Below are positions 1-6,194 of a stretch of 9,797 nt of DNA, piece by piece. The translations under genes and the position numbers were made by a program. Within the stretch, counting starts at the first letter, position 1, and every line of letters begins with the position of its first letter. The stretch is from Chloroflexota bacterium (GTDB taxonomy: Bacteria > Chloroflexota > Dormibacteria > CF-121), in contig VBEQ01000094.1 in NCBI GenBank assembly GCA_005881235.1, positions 1 through 9,797 of the forward strand, in the 5' to 3' direction. The notes under the pieces were generated by a model. That model searched no databases. It was not told where the DNA came from and saw nothing but the letters and a program-made list of their open reading frames with translations.

Positions 1-618
1 CGCGGCCGCGAACCCGCTCCACACGATCGCGGCGGCGGTCGCGATGGTGGCGGTCGCTGAAACAGGCGGGATCCCGGGAAGCAGCCGGCTTCCAAAGAGG
101 ATGTAGCCGGAGTAGACGGCCGCCGAGGTCAGTCCCAGGATGATGCCAATGGGCGAAGCAGCCGTCAGTTGCGCCTGCACGACGAGCATCGTGCCGATGA
201 ACGCCAGGACGACGGCGACGATCTTTGTCAAGCCGAGCGGCTCGTGGAAAAGGAAGGTCGCGAGGAGGGTGACCACCACGGGAAAGGTGTAGAGCAACAG
301 GGCCGTGGTCGAGACCGGGATGAAGTGCAGGGCACTAAAGTAGGCCGCGGACTGGCCGACGTAACCGGCACCGCCCATGATGGCGAGGCCGACGAGACTG
401 CGGCGCGGCGGCAGGCCCTGTCGCGTGGCGGCGGCGACCAACCAGAGCAGCAGCGCCGCCAGCGCGAATCGATAACTGAGCAGCTGCGGCGTGCTCAGCC
501 CGAGCCGATAGGCGAGCTTGCCGAAGACGCCGAGTGATCCGAAGCAACACGCCGAGCCGATGACGAGGGCCACGCCGGCCGCACTGCGATTGCGAACGGG
601 CGCGGGCACGCCCGCCAT
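1..618 (-). CDS. EamA/DMT-family transporter, N-terminal part (cut by window edge)
   Basis: Starting from ATG at 618 an open frame of 206 codons runs without a stop to the left edge, so the C-terminal part is missing. The translation is almost entirely hydrophobic helices separated by short polar loops: about residues 14-33, 46-64, 76-95, 105-123, 131-148, 156-175 and the beginning of another. Features typical of the EamA (PF00892) repeat are SYRFALAALLL after the first loop, and ALHFIPVSTTALLLYTFP followed by a helix ending in FHEPLG, the usual end of helix 4 with its acidic residue. Family members are ten-helix inner-membrane exporters of metabolites or amino acids; the substrate cannot be predicted. 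It begins only 15 nt after the preceding TadG-like stop and has no clear Shine-Dalgarno, so it may be read through from the pilus operon without being functionally part of it. Confidence 0.88.
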   Translation of the reverse strand, partial: MAGVPAPVRNRSAAGVALVIGSACCFGSLGVFGKLAYRLGLSTPQLLSYRFALAALLLWLVAAATRQGLPPRRSLVGLAIMGGAGYVGQSAAYFSALHFIPVSTTALLLYTFPVVVTLLATFLFHEPLGLTKIVAVVLAFIGTMLVVQAQLTAASPIGIILGLTSAAVYSGYILFGSRLLPGIPPVSATATIATAAAIVWSGFAAA

Positions 619-633
619 TCTAAGGATGGACCG

Positions 634-2154
634 CTACTGGATCAGGCCGCGGAAGTAGGGCAGGTACGCCGGGTTGTAGTGCTCGTCGATGGTCCCGTTA
701 CCGCAGAGCTGCATGGTCCAGGCGACGATCTGGCCGACTCCGTACCCGGCTCCGTTGCCGCAGAAGAACATGTTGTCGCCCGGGCCGTAGAAGGCGCCAT
801 AGATATTGAGGGAGGCCGAGCCGGAGATGTTGACGACGTGCGTGCCGGCCGGCGTGGACGTTGAGCACCCCAGCCCCGGATACGGGCCGAGCAGCTCGAT
901 GTAGAAGCTGATGTTGTTGTATTTCGGCGACGGCCGGAACGTGATGGTGGTCGACCCGCCGGCCACCCTGAACGTGTTGGTGGTGCAGTCCGCCGACCTG
1001 AGCTCGATGATCAGGCCCAGGTCCGCCGGCGCCGTGGTGGTGTTGTAGCCGGTGCAGTTGATGGCGATCGCCGCCCCCGGGATCGGGTAGTCAGCGGCCG
1101 TGGCCCCGCGTAGGGTGCCACCCGTGAGGGTCAGGGCGATCGGTGACGTAAAGCGATAGACCCCGGGGTACATGATGACGGTCGATCCTCCGCTGCTTTC
1201 ACTCAGGGATCCCGAGTAGGTGCCCGGACAGAGGTAGTAGGTTCCACCCGACGCCGACAAAGCAGGCGTATAGGTTGGCCCGGTTACCGGTGGTTCCGGA
1301 TAGTTCGGGAAGGGGATTTTGACGCTCGACTTCGGATAGGGCGTATATAGAGTGTTGACGGTGCACACCGGATACACGCCGATGTCCCCGTAATGTCCCC
1401 AGCTGTGGCTGGGGATATTGGAGCTACCACTGCCGCTCTCGTTGGCGGCCCAGAGGTCGCCCGACGTCCCGCAGGGGTTGAAGTAAATGCTGCCGTTACC
1501 GGCGTTCATGCTCTCGTTTGAGAACGCGCCACCCTTGGTCCCGCCATCGTGCAGGATCAGCTTGGCGTTGGAGCCGTTCATGGAGAGGTTTTCGTAGTTG
1601 AGGTTCTGGTCGTTGAGCAGGATCAACGCGAAGGGGTAGGTGGCGGCGAGCGCCTTGGCGCGCGCCTGCAGGCAGACAGCCGTGGTCGTCGTCGTGGCGC
1701 CCAGCGTGCAGGTCGACGACCCGAAGCCAATCGCCTGGGCGGCATAGAAGTTGTAGGCGTGGTTGACGACTGCGAGATACGTGTCCTGGGAAACATTGGA
1801 GATATCCGCCGTCAAGACAAACTGGTAGGTGCCAGAGAAGGCAGTGGCGGTATAGGTCGCGCTGGCTCCGGACGGCACCGTGGGCACGGCGGTTCCCGGG
1901 AAGAGGTTGTGATAGATCTCGTTGAGCGCAGCCTGGTGCGCGATGTAGTAGGTGCGCAGCGGCAGGCTCTCGGCGGCGTCGCCGCCGGCCAACGCCCCGG
2001 CGTCCGCGGCGTCTTGCAGGCGCCGCTTGTCGAGGTAGATCGAGCCGCCGTCGACGGCGATGACGAACAGACCTGTCATCACCGTGATCGCGAGCGCGAA
2101 GATGATGAGGGCCTGGCCCGCGAGCTTGCGACGACGATAGCTGGACATGATCAT
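634..2154 (-). CDS. TadG-like pilus-associated surface protein, cassette 1
   Basis: 506 aa. A basic tail (residues 1-13) precedes a membrane helix (about 14-34) and a TadE/G N-terminal signature (PF13400-like) at 34-59, including VAVDGG, RRLQDAADAGALAGG. The rest should be exported: Gly/Ser/Thr/Asn-rich, probably beta-rich, with landmarks shared with the other two cassettes: GDLW (232-235), YLCPGTY (307-313), YPGVY (329-333), DLGLIIEL (378-385), YGPGDN (456-461), GQIVAWT (474-480) and the tail YLPYFRGLIQ. Ten cysteines lie outside the membrane, allowing disulfides. No von Willebrand A domain is apparent, unlike some TadG proteins. The start lies 2 nt after the TadF-like stop, and GGAG sits 8 nt upstream of the ATG at 2154; a second ATG at 2148 is also possible. 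Likely a minor or tip component of a Tad-type fibre or a surface adhesin; the function is inferred. Last gene of cassette 1. Confidence 0.85.
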   Translation of the reverse strand: MIMSSYRRRKLAGQALIIFALAITVMTGLFVIAVDGGSIYLDKRRLQDAADAGALAGGDAAESLPLRTYYIAHQAALNEIYHNLFPGTAVPTVPSGASATYTATAFSGTYQFVLTADISNVSQDTYLAVVNHAYNFYAAQAIGFGSSTCTLGATTTTTAVCLQARAKALAATYPFALILLNDQNLNYENLSMNGSNAKLILHDGGTKGGAFSNESMNAGNGSIYFNPCGTSGDLWAANESGSGSSNIPSHSWGHYGDIGVYPVCTVNTLYTPYPKSSVKIPFPNYPEPPVTGPTYTPALSASGGTYYLCPGTYSGSLSESSGGSTVIMYPGVYRFTSPIALTLTGGTLRGATAADYPIPGAAIAINCTGYNTTTAPADLGLIIELRSADCTTNTFRVAGGSTTITFRPSPKYNNISFYIELLGPYPGLGCSTSTPAGTHVVNISGSASLNIYGAFYGPGDNMFFCGNGAGYGVGQIVAWTMQLCGNGTIDEHYNPAYLPYFRGLIQ

Positions 2155-2156
2155 GG

Positions 2157-2705
2157 CTAGAACTCCGTGCTCATCGTGCTGCTGGCGATCATGGTGATGC
2201 CGCCCGGCATGAATTGCGAGGCAAACGGCGTGAACGGCTGATAGTTGTAGGCGATGACCACCTTCATCGGGTAGGTGCCGAGCCCGGCAGCGTTGATGGC
2301 GTTGCAGCCGGCGCTGGCGGTCTCGGCGAACCCGGCCCCGCCCGAGGGTGCGTTCGGCTGCCCGGCCACGGTTGAGAGGATGTAGATGTAGCCCGTGTTT
2401 CCGGTCGTGGGCGGCGGCGTGACCATCCCAGACGTACGGCCGTGGACGCAGCCGCTCACCGGGTTCAGGGCCAAGTTGACGCCGAACGCCTGGGTGCTCC
2501 CGATGATCGCGTAGTCGGTGGCCGCGGTCGTCTGGCCGATGGTCACCGACGTGCGCGATCCTTCACGGACCGCTTCGGAGATGGCAGCCCAGGTGGCCGC
2601 GGCTCGGGCGAGGTCGAAGACGAAGATCAGCAGCATGAAGATCATCGGTGCCAGCATCGCCAGCTCGACCATCGCCTGGGCCCGCTTCTTCGGCCGCCGC
2701 GTCAC
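2157..2705 (-). CDS. TadE/TadF-like pseudopilin, second gene of cassette 1
   Basis: 182 aa with a GTG start overlapping the upstream TGA by 4 nt (GTGA); GGGGA just upstream supports this start. A basic N-terminus (RRPKKR) is followed by AQAMVEL at 9-15 and a hydrophobic helix to about residue 31, ending in DLARAA. The invariant Glu of TadE-type prepilin-like sites is residue 14, but the expected Gly at -1 is Ala9 here. The exported part carries two cysteines (86, 134), allowing one disulfide. The C-terminus YNYQPFTPFASQFMPGG...SSTMSTEF is nearly the same as in the second gene of cassette 3, its evident paralog. In Aggregatibacter, TadE and TadF are pseudopilins processed by the TadV peptidase; this gene occupies the TadF position. 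Confidence 0.88.
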   Translation of the reverse strand: MTRRPKKRAQAMVELAMLAPMIFMLLIFVFDLARAAATWAAISEAVREGSRTSVTIGQTTAATDYAIIGSTQAFGVNLALNPVSGCVHGRTSGMVTPPPTTGNTGYIYILSTVAGQPNAPSGGAGFAETASAGCNAINAAGLGTYPMKVVIAYNYQPFTPFASQFMPGGITMIASSTMSTEF

Positions 2706-3235
2706 TGGTTCCCCTGGGTCAACATCTCAGTGCTGGCGGCGACGTTGACCATGGACCCGATGAGCGGCGTCACGGGCTGAAAGCTGTAGAGGATCGTGGT
2801 CCGGATCGGCTGGCCCACCGTCGCGGTCGTCGCGGTCGTCGAGTTGTTGAAGCAAACGAACACGTAGCCGGTGTTCGCCACCGTCGGGTACAGCGCGGTG
2901 GCGAACGGATAGCTCGGGCAGTTTGTAAGGCTGCCGGAGCAGCTCGTATTCGGATGGCAGGGTTCGGACAGGTTCAGGTAGGAGGCCTCCGCATTGACCG
3001 CCGAGTAGATGGCCGAATCCGTCGCGTACGTGTTTCCCCCCGGGAAGGTCATCGGATCGTAGTAGGCACCGTGGCGGGCGCCCTCGCGCGCCGCATTCGT
3101 GACCGAAGTCGAGTAGTAGAAGAGTTGCGAGAGGTCGGTGGCGCCCAGCACCATCAGGAAGAGGACGGGGGCCATGAGCGCCATTTCGACCAGTGCCTGG
3201 CCGCGTCTGGTTGGCAACATGCGACGCACGGTCAC
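2702..3235 (-). CDS. TadE-like pseudopilin, first gene of cassette 1
   Basis: 177 aa. RRGQALVEMAL at residues 10-20 is a TadE (PF07811)/type IVb prepilin-like site with Gly12 at -1 and Glu17 at +5. A hydrophobic helix to about residue 32 follows, then FYYSTSVTNAAREGARHG and YYDP, the usual juxtamembrane helix. Cysteines 93, 99, 106 and 128 could form two disulfides. The end (YSFQPVTPL...STEM) matches the C-terminal strand motif of the other TadE-like proteins here; the closest relative is the first gene of cassette 3. The start is uncertain: GTG at 3235 is given because it aligns with the start region of cassette 2, but GTG at 3229 has AAGG 8 nt upstream, and ATG at 3220 would still leave a normal basic tail. 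The next gene overlaps it by 4 nt. Confidence 0.87.
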   Translation of the reverse strand: MTVRRMLPTRRGQALVEMALMAPVLFLMVLGATDLSQLFYYSTSVTNAAREGARHGAYYDPMTFPGGNTYATDSAIYSAVNAEASYLNLSEPCHPNTSCSGSLTNCPSYPFATALYPTVANTGYVFVCFNNSTTATTATVGQPIRTTILYSFQPVTPLIGSMVNVAASTEMLTQGNQ

Positions 3236-3254
3236 AACCTTAGTGAGGGCTTCA

Positions 3255-3270
3255 TACGCCGACTCTTACG
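3255..3270 (-). promoter_or_regulatory. CGTA direct-repeat leader element upstream of cassette 1
   Basis: On the minus strand this reads CGTAAGAGTCGGCGTA: two CGTA units 12 nt apart. A copy differing at two positions lies upstream of cassette 2 at 6093-6108. In both cases the element ends 20 nt before an equivalent GTG, and the sequence around that GTG is also conserved (GGTTGTGRCCGTG). A site for a regulator binding direct repeats, or a shared leader RNA piece, would explain this. It does not match a standard -35/-10 pair, and no family can be named. Confidence 0.4.
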
Positions 3271-3284
3271 GGGCGGTCATCCTC

Positions 3285-3301
3285 AACGGGATGGACCCGT
3301 T
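3285..3301. repeat. Short perfect inverted repeat in the gap before cassette 1
   Basis: AACGGG and CCCGTT form a perfect 6-bp dyad around a 5-nt spacer, 14 nt upstream (in gene direction) of the CGTA element. It is not followed by a T-run on the minus strand, so it is not a convincing intrinsic terminator. It could be an operator or a small hairpin in the leader; with only 6 bp it could also be chance. Confidence 0.35.
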
Positions 3302-3345
3302 TGTTACCGGATCGTTTCTTCCCGCCAGGGCCGGTGAACGGGCGG

Positions 3346-5124
3346 CTACTGGACGAGCACCGGCACGTAGGCCAGCGCAATCGGATTGTAGTTTTCCACC
3401 ACGCCGACGTTACCGTTCAAGCTGATGGTGTAGGCGAGGATCTGCCCGTAGCCCTTCCCGGTGCTCGATCCACCAATTGACACGTTGTCCTGTGGGGCCA
3501 GCATGGCGCCGTTGACGCTGATGTTGCCGCCACCACCGACCGAGATGACCTCGCTGCCGAGCCCGAGCTCCTTGGCACAGACCTGGGTAGCGCAGCTGGC
3601 TGGCAGGCTGGCTTGGGCCGTGAAGTTCCATGAGGATGTCGAGTGGTTGGGATCGACGAAGAGCGAGACATCGTGAAACTTCGGGGTTGAGGTCAGGTAC
3701 AGGTTGGCACCACCCTGCACCGAAAGGGTGTTGAAGGTACCGCCCGAGCCACCACCACCAGCCGTGCAGAAGTAGTTGCCGCTGGCCGCCGGGTTCTGGT
3801 TCGTACACTTGGCCGAATGGTCACCGGAGTCAGCCGGCCAGAAGACCAGGAGCACCCCGAAGTCGAAATCGCTGGTGCAACGGAACGTGTTGCCATAGCC
3901 AGCGACCGCCGGGGTGATGACCACGGTATTGTTCGGAGCGCCAGTGACGGCGTTGGTGCCCCCGCACGCATTGGTCTTCGCCACCACCGGGTCGCAGGTA
4001 GGCAGCACCTGCAGGTAGCAGTCGCCCGTTTCAACCGTGCCACCCGAGGAGATGTTCAGGCCGGAACCGTTAGCGGTCCCCTCGAAGAAGTAGACACCCG
4101 GCTGGAGCACCAGTGTTCCCTTGACGATCACGCTGCTGTAGCGGGGGCCGATCGGCTGTGTGGGGTCGAGGCTACGGGTCGGGATCAGCATCTGTGTGGT
4201 GGCGTTGTTCACGGTAATTGCCGCCGCCAGAGCTCCTGATCCCGGATCCGGAGGCAGGTTGACGTTGGGGGGGAAAACGTAGCCGCCCAGGGCGAAGTCC
4301 TGCGAGAGGCCACCACCGGGACAGAGTCCCTCAGTATGCGATGTGCCGTTGATGGCGGCCGAGGATGTGGGGACATATTCCCAGAGGTCCCCCCCGAATT
4401 GCGGATTGCACACGAAGGTCATCGAACCGTTCGGCATGGTGACGCTGCCGTTGTCACCTACTCGCTTGTTGGCCGTGATGCCGGTCGATCCGTTCGTGGA
4501 GATGTCGTGGTCGTCGTTCTGCTTGAAGGCGAAGATCGCATAGGGGATCGCGTGGTTGCGCGCAATCGAGGTTACACTGACGCCAATCGTCGGATAGAGG
4601 GAGGAACTGAAGACCAGCGGGAACTGGTGGGTCAACTTGACGTAGATGAAGGCTTCGTCCTCGCCGGTGTTCTTGTAGTTATAGGGCGATGTAATCGTCA
4701 GGGTGTAGGCGTTGGTCGTATCCATCCAGTTATTGCAGCAGGGGGACGCGGCATTACTCGGGTTGTAAGGCCCAGCCTGGGGCGGGTTGGTCAACGACGT
4801 GCAGGCGTTGGGCGAGCAGATGCCGCTGAGCAGCCGGTGCGTCGCCGGCCCGTAGTTGTTGGAGAAGTCGATTCCCAGGGTTCTTTCGATCGCATAGACG
4901 GTGTCGTCCAGGGCCCAGGCAGTCTGAACCGATCCGGCACCCGGTCCGAGGTCGAGCGCACCAGTTAGGGCGGCGCCGTCTGCCCCGTTCTGCAGACCCC
5001 GCTGCTCGACCAGCACGCGCGCACCATCGATCGCCAGAGCCACGATGGCGAGCAGCGCCACCGACGCGAGCGCGAACATGACGAGGATCTGGCCGCGAAG
5101 GCGGTCACGCGTCGAGGTGATCAA
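3346..5124 (-). CDS. TadG-like pilus-associated surface protein, cassette 2 (longest)
   Basis: 592 aa from a TTG start at 5124 that overlaps the upstream TGA by 4 nt (TTGA). The frame stays open upstream to 5337, but that extension lies inside the preceding pseudopilin gene, has no membrane or family features, and would push the membrane helix far from the N-terminus; the TTG start leaves ten residues before GQ, as in the paralogs. Helix about 12-32; family signature at 31-56 (AIDGA, QNGADGAALTGA). The exported region has GDLW (245-248), QPGVYFF (341-347), DFGVLLVFWP (421-430), LAPQDN (542-547), GQILAYT (560-566) and the tail ALAYVPVLVQ. It is about 90-100 residues longer than its paralogs, with extra Cys- and Gly-rich loops (for example 440-465), and has 14 cysteines. 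Likely a surface/tip subunit; function inferred. Confidence 0.85.
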   Translation of the reverse strand: MITSTRDRLRGQILVMFALASVALLAIVALAIDGARVLVEQRGLQNGADGAALTGALDLGPGAGSVQTAWALDDTVYAIERTLGIDFSNNYGPATHRLLSGICSPNACTSLTNPPQAGPYNPSNAASPCCNNWMDTTNAYTLTITSPYNYKNTGEDEAFIYVKLTHQFPLVFSSSLYPTIGVSVTSIARNHAIPYAIFAFKQNDDHDISTNGSTGITANKRVGDNGSVTMPNGSMTFVCNPQFGGDLWEYVPTSSAAINGTSHTEGLCPGGGLSQDFALGGYVFPPNVNLPPDPGSGALAAAITVNNATTQMLIPTRSLDPTQPIGPRYSSVIVKGTLVLQPGVYFFEGTANGSGLNISSGGTVETGDCYLQVLPTCDPVVAKTNACGGTNAVTGAPNNTVVITPAVAGYGNTFRCTSDFDFGVLLVFWPADSGDHSAKCTNQNPAASGNYFCTAGGGGSGGTFNTLSVQGGANLYLTSTPKFHDVSLFVDPNHSTSSWNFTAQASLPASCATQVCAKELGLGSEVISVGGGGNISVNGAMLAPQDNVSIGGSSTGKGYGQILAYTISLNGNVGVVENYNPIALAYVPVLVQ

Positions 5125-5615
5125 TATTCCGTCACCATCGTGGCCGTTCCCACGAAATAGTTCGTCGACATCAGGGCGCGGACCATCGGCGTCGTTGCCT
5201 CGAAGTGATAGACGACCGAGACCGCGATGTACTTGGGGAATGAGGCGAAGCCCGATCGGTCGATGAAGATGAAGCCGCGCCCAACGGCCGGCTGGTAGCA
5301 GGCGGTCAAGGGGCTCGGCGGCGTCGACGTACCGCACGCGGCCGGCTGGGTCAGGTCCCCAAATGTCATCGCCTTGGCTTGCTGCTGGATCAGGCTGGTG
5401 ATCGATGCGTCGGTAGGGCCGGTCCCTGTGTCGTACGCGGCCCCGATTCGGGCTCCATTGCGGGCCAGGTCGGAGGTCGTGACGTAGTAGAAGCCGGAGC
5501 GACCGAAGTCGATGCCCCCGATCAGAATAAGGAAGAAGAACGGAGCCATCAGGGCGAATTCCACGGTGCCCTGGCCGGCTCGGCTTCGAAGCAATGCGCG
5601 AATCTTCATCAACAT
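5121..5615 (-). CDS. TadE/TadF-like pseudopilin, second gene of cassette 2
   Basis: 164 aa. AGQGTVEFAL at residues 13-22 is a good type IVb prepilin-like site: Gly14 at -1, Glu19 at +5 and Phe20 at +6. A hydrophobic helix follows to about residue 36, then DFGRSGFYYVTTSDLARNGA. Two exported cysteines (94, 106) could pair. The C-terminus is VVYHFEATTPM...GTATMVTEY, a diverged form of the shared end motif; it ends EY like the cassette 3 counterpart. The ATG at 5615 lies 2 nt after the upstream TGA; a second in-frame ATG at 5609 would remove two residues. Overlaps the TadG-like gene by 4 nt. More distant from the other two TadF-position genes than they are from each other. Confidence 0.87.
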   Translation of the reverse strand: MLMKIRALLRSRAGQGTVEFALMAPFFFLILIGGIDFGRSGFYYVTTSDLARNGARIGAAYDTGTGPTDASITSLIQQQAKAMTFGDLTQPAACGTSTPPSPLTACYQPAVGRGFIFIDRSGFASFPKYIAVSVVYHFEATTPMVRALMSTNYFVGTATMVTEY

Positions 5616-5617
5616 TC

Positions 5618-6079
5618 TCAGTACCAGGCCAGCATTGTCGTTTGGGCTCGCAACGTAATCGTTCCGCCAGTGAATTGTTGGATCAGTGGCGTGACCGGGG
5701 TGAAGGTCTTGGTGGCGAACACCGTAATGGCCTTACGCCCAGGGACACGCTTGGGTGGATTGAGGCCCGTGTTAGCCGCCGGACTGATGGTCAAGGTGCC
5801 TGCGGCGCAGCTGACGTTGACCCATGGCAGGCCTTCACGGTTCCCCGCGATGCAGCCGACAGAGTCGTCGTATTCATAGGGGAAGTCGATCAGGACCCGG
5901 GCCGTCTCCCGGCTGGCGTTCTCGAGAGCGATGTAGTAGTAGAAGGCCCGCGTCAGATCGACGGCTCCCAGGACCAGGAGGGCGAGCACCGGCAGAATCA
6001 AGGCAAATTCGACCAGCGACTGGCCATGGTGCGCACGCTCACGCCGAACGGGAAATCCGTTGACCACGGCCACAACCAT
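5618..6079 (-). CDS. TadE-like pseudopilin, first gene of cassette 2
   Basis: 153 aa, the shortest of the six small proteins. HGQSLVEFALILP at residues 18-30 fits the TadE/prepilin-like site (Gly19 at -1, Glu24 at +5, Phe25 at +6). A helix to about residue 40 follows, then DLTRAFYYYIALENASRETA. Two exported cysteines (76, 91) could form a disulfide. The C-terminus TFTPVTPLIQQF...TTMLAWY follows the family end motif but lacks the EY/EF ending. ATG at 6079 is used; no Shine-Dalgarno is evident. GTG at 6073 aligns exactly with the GTG used in cassette 1 and is an alternative. A 115-nt gap with a conserved leader element and an inverted repeat precedes it. Confidence 0.86.
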   Translation of the reverse strand: MVVAVVNGFPVRRERAHHGQSLVEFALILPVLALLVLGAVDLTRAFYYYIALENASRETARVLIDFPYEYDDSVGCIAGNREGLPWVNVSCAAGTLTISPAANTGLNPPKRVPGRKAITVFATKTFTPVTPLIQQFTGGTITLRAQTTMLAWY

Positions 6080-6092
6080 AAAGACGCAAAGC

Positions 6093-6108
6093 TACGCCCA
6101 GTCTTACG
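6093..6108 (-). promoter_or_regulatory. CGTA direct-repeat leader element upstream of cassette 2
   Basis: Minus-strand CGTAAGACTGGGCGTA, the counterpart of the element at 3255-3270 (14 of 16 identical), at the same distance from the downstream GTG (6073). The repetition in two otherwise different gaps suggests a shared regulatory or leader function, but the factor is unknown and no terminator or standard promoter accompanies it. Confidence 0.4.
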
Positions 6109-6141
6109 AAAGGCCGGCTCGAACGGTGGAGCTTGCTTGCG

Positions 6142-6172
6142 ACGGACTCGCGTCCCAAGGTCACGAGTCCGT
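6142..6172. repeat. Perfect 9-bp inverted repeat between cassettes 3 and 2
   Basis: ACGGACTCG and CGAGTCCGT are separated by 13 nt, beginning 22 nt after the stop of the cassette 3 TadG-like gene. In the transcript this would form a strong hairpin. No U-run follows on the minus strand, so a classical intrinsic terminator is not supported. An mRNA-stabilising or processing hairpin that tunes expression between cassettes, or an operator for cassette 2, are alternatives. Confidence 0.55.
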
Positions 6173-6194
6173 TACAGGGAGCCCGAGCGAAGGA

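Noticed and set aside
2648..3337. Long plus-strand open frames opposite the genes (also 1549-2160, 6417-7319, 7439-8278 and 8182-8805)
   Set aside because: They lie antisense to well-supported genes, are rich in Arg/Gly/Asp/His as expected of antisense frames in GC-rich DNA, and show no family motif or membrane pattern.
3302..3345. CCGCC/GGCGG pair just after the cassette 2 TadG-like stop as an intrinsic terminator
   Set aside because: It has only 5 bp with a long loop and is followed by an A-rich rather than T-rich stretch on the coding strand.
6055..6125. Plus-strand stretch AAAGACGCAAAGCTA resembling the core of a c-di-GMP-I (GEMM) riboswitch
   Set aside because: It is antisense to all genes, has no downstream plus-strand gene, and lacks the GGCAAACC-hairpin part and the GGUUGCC-type partner needed for the fold. 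A covariance search with RF01051 would settle it; a significant hit would reopen the question.
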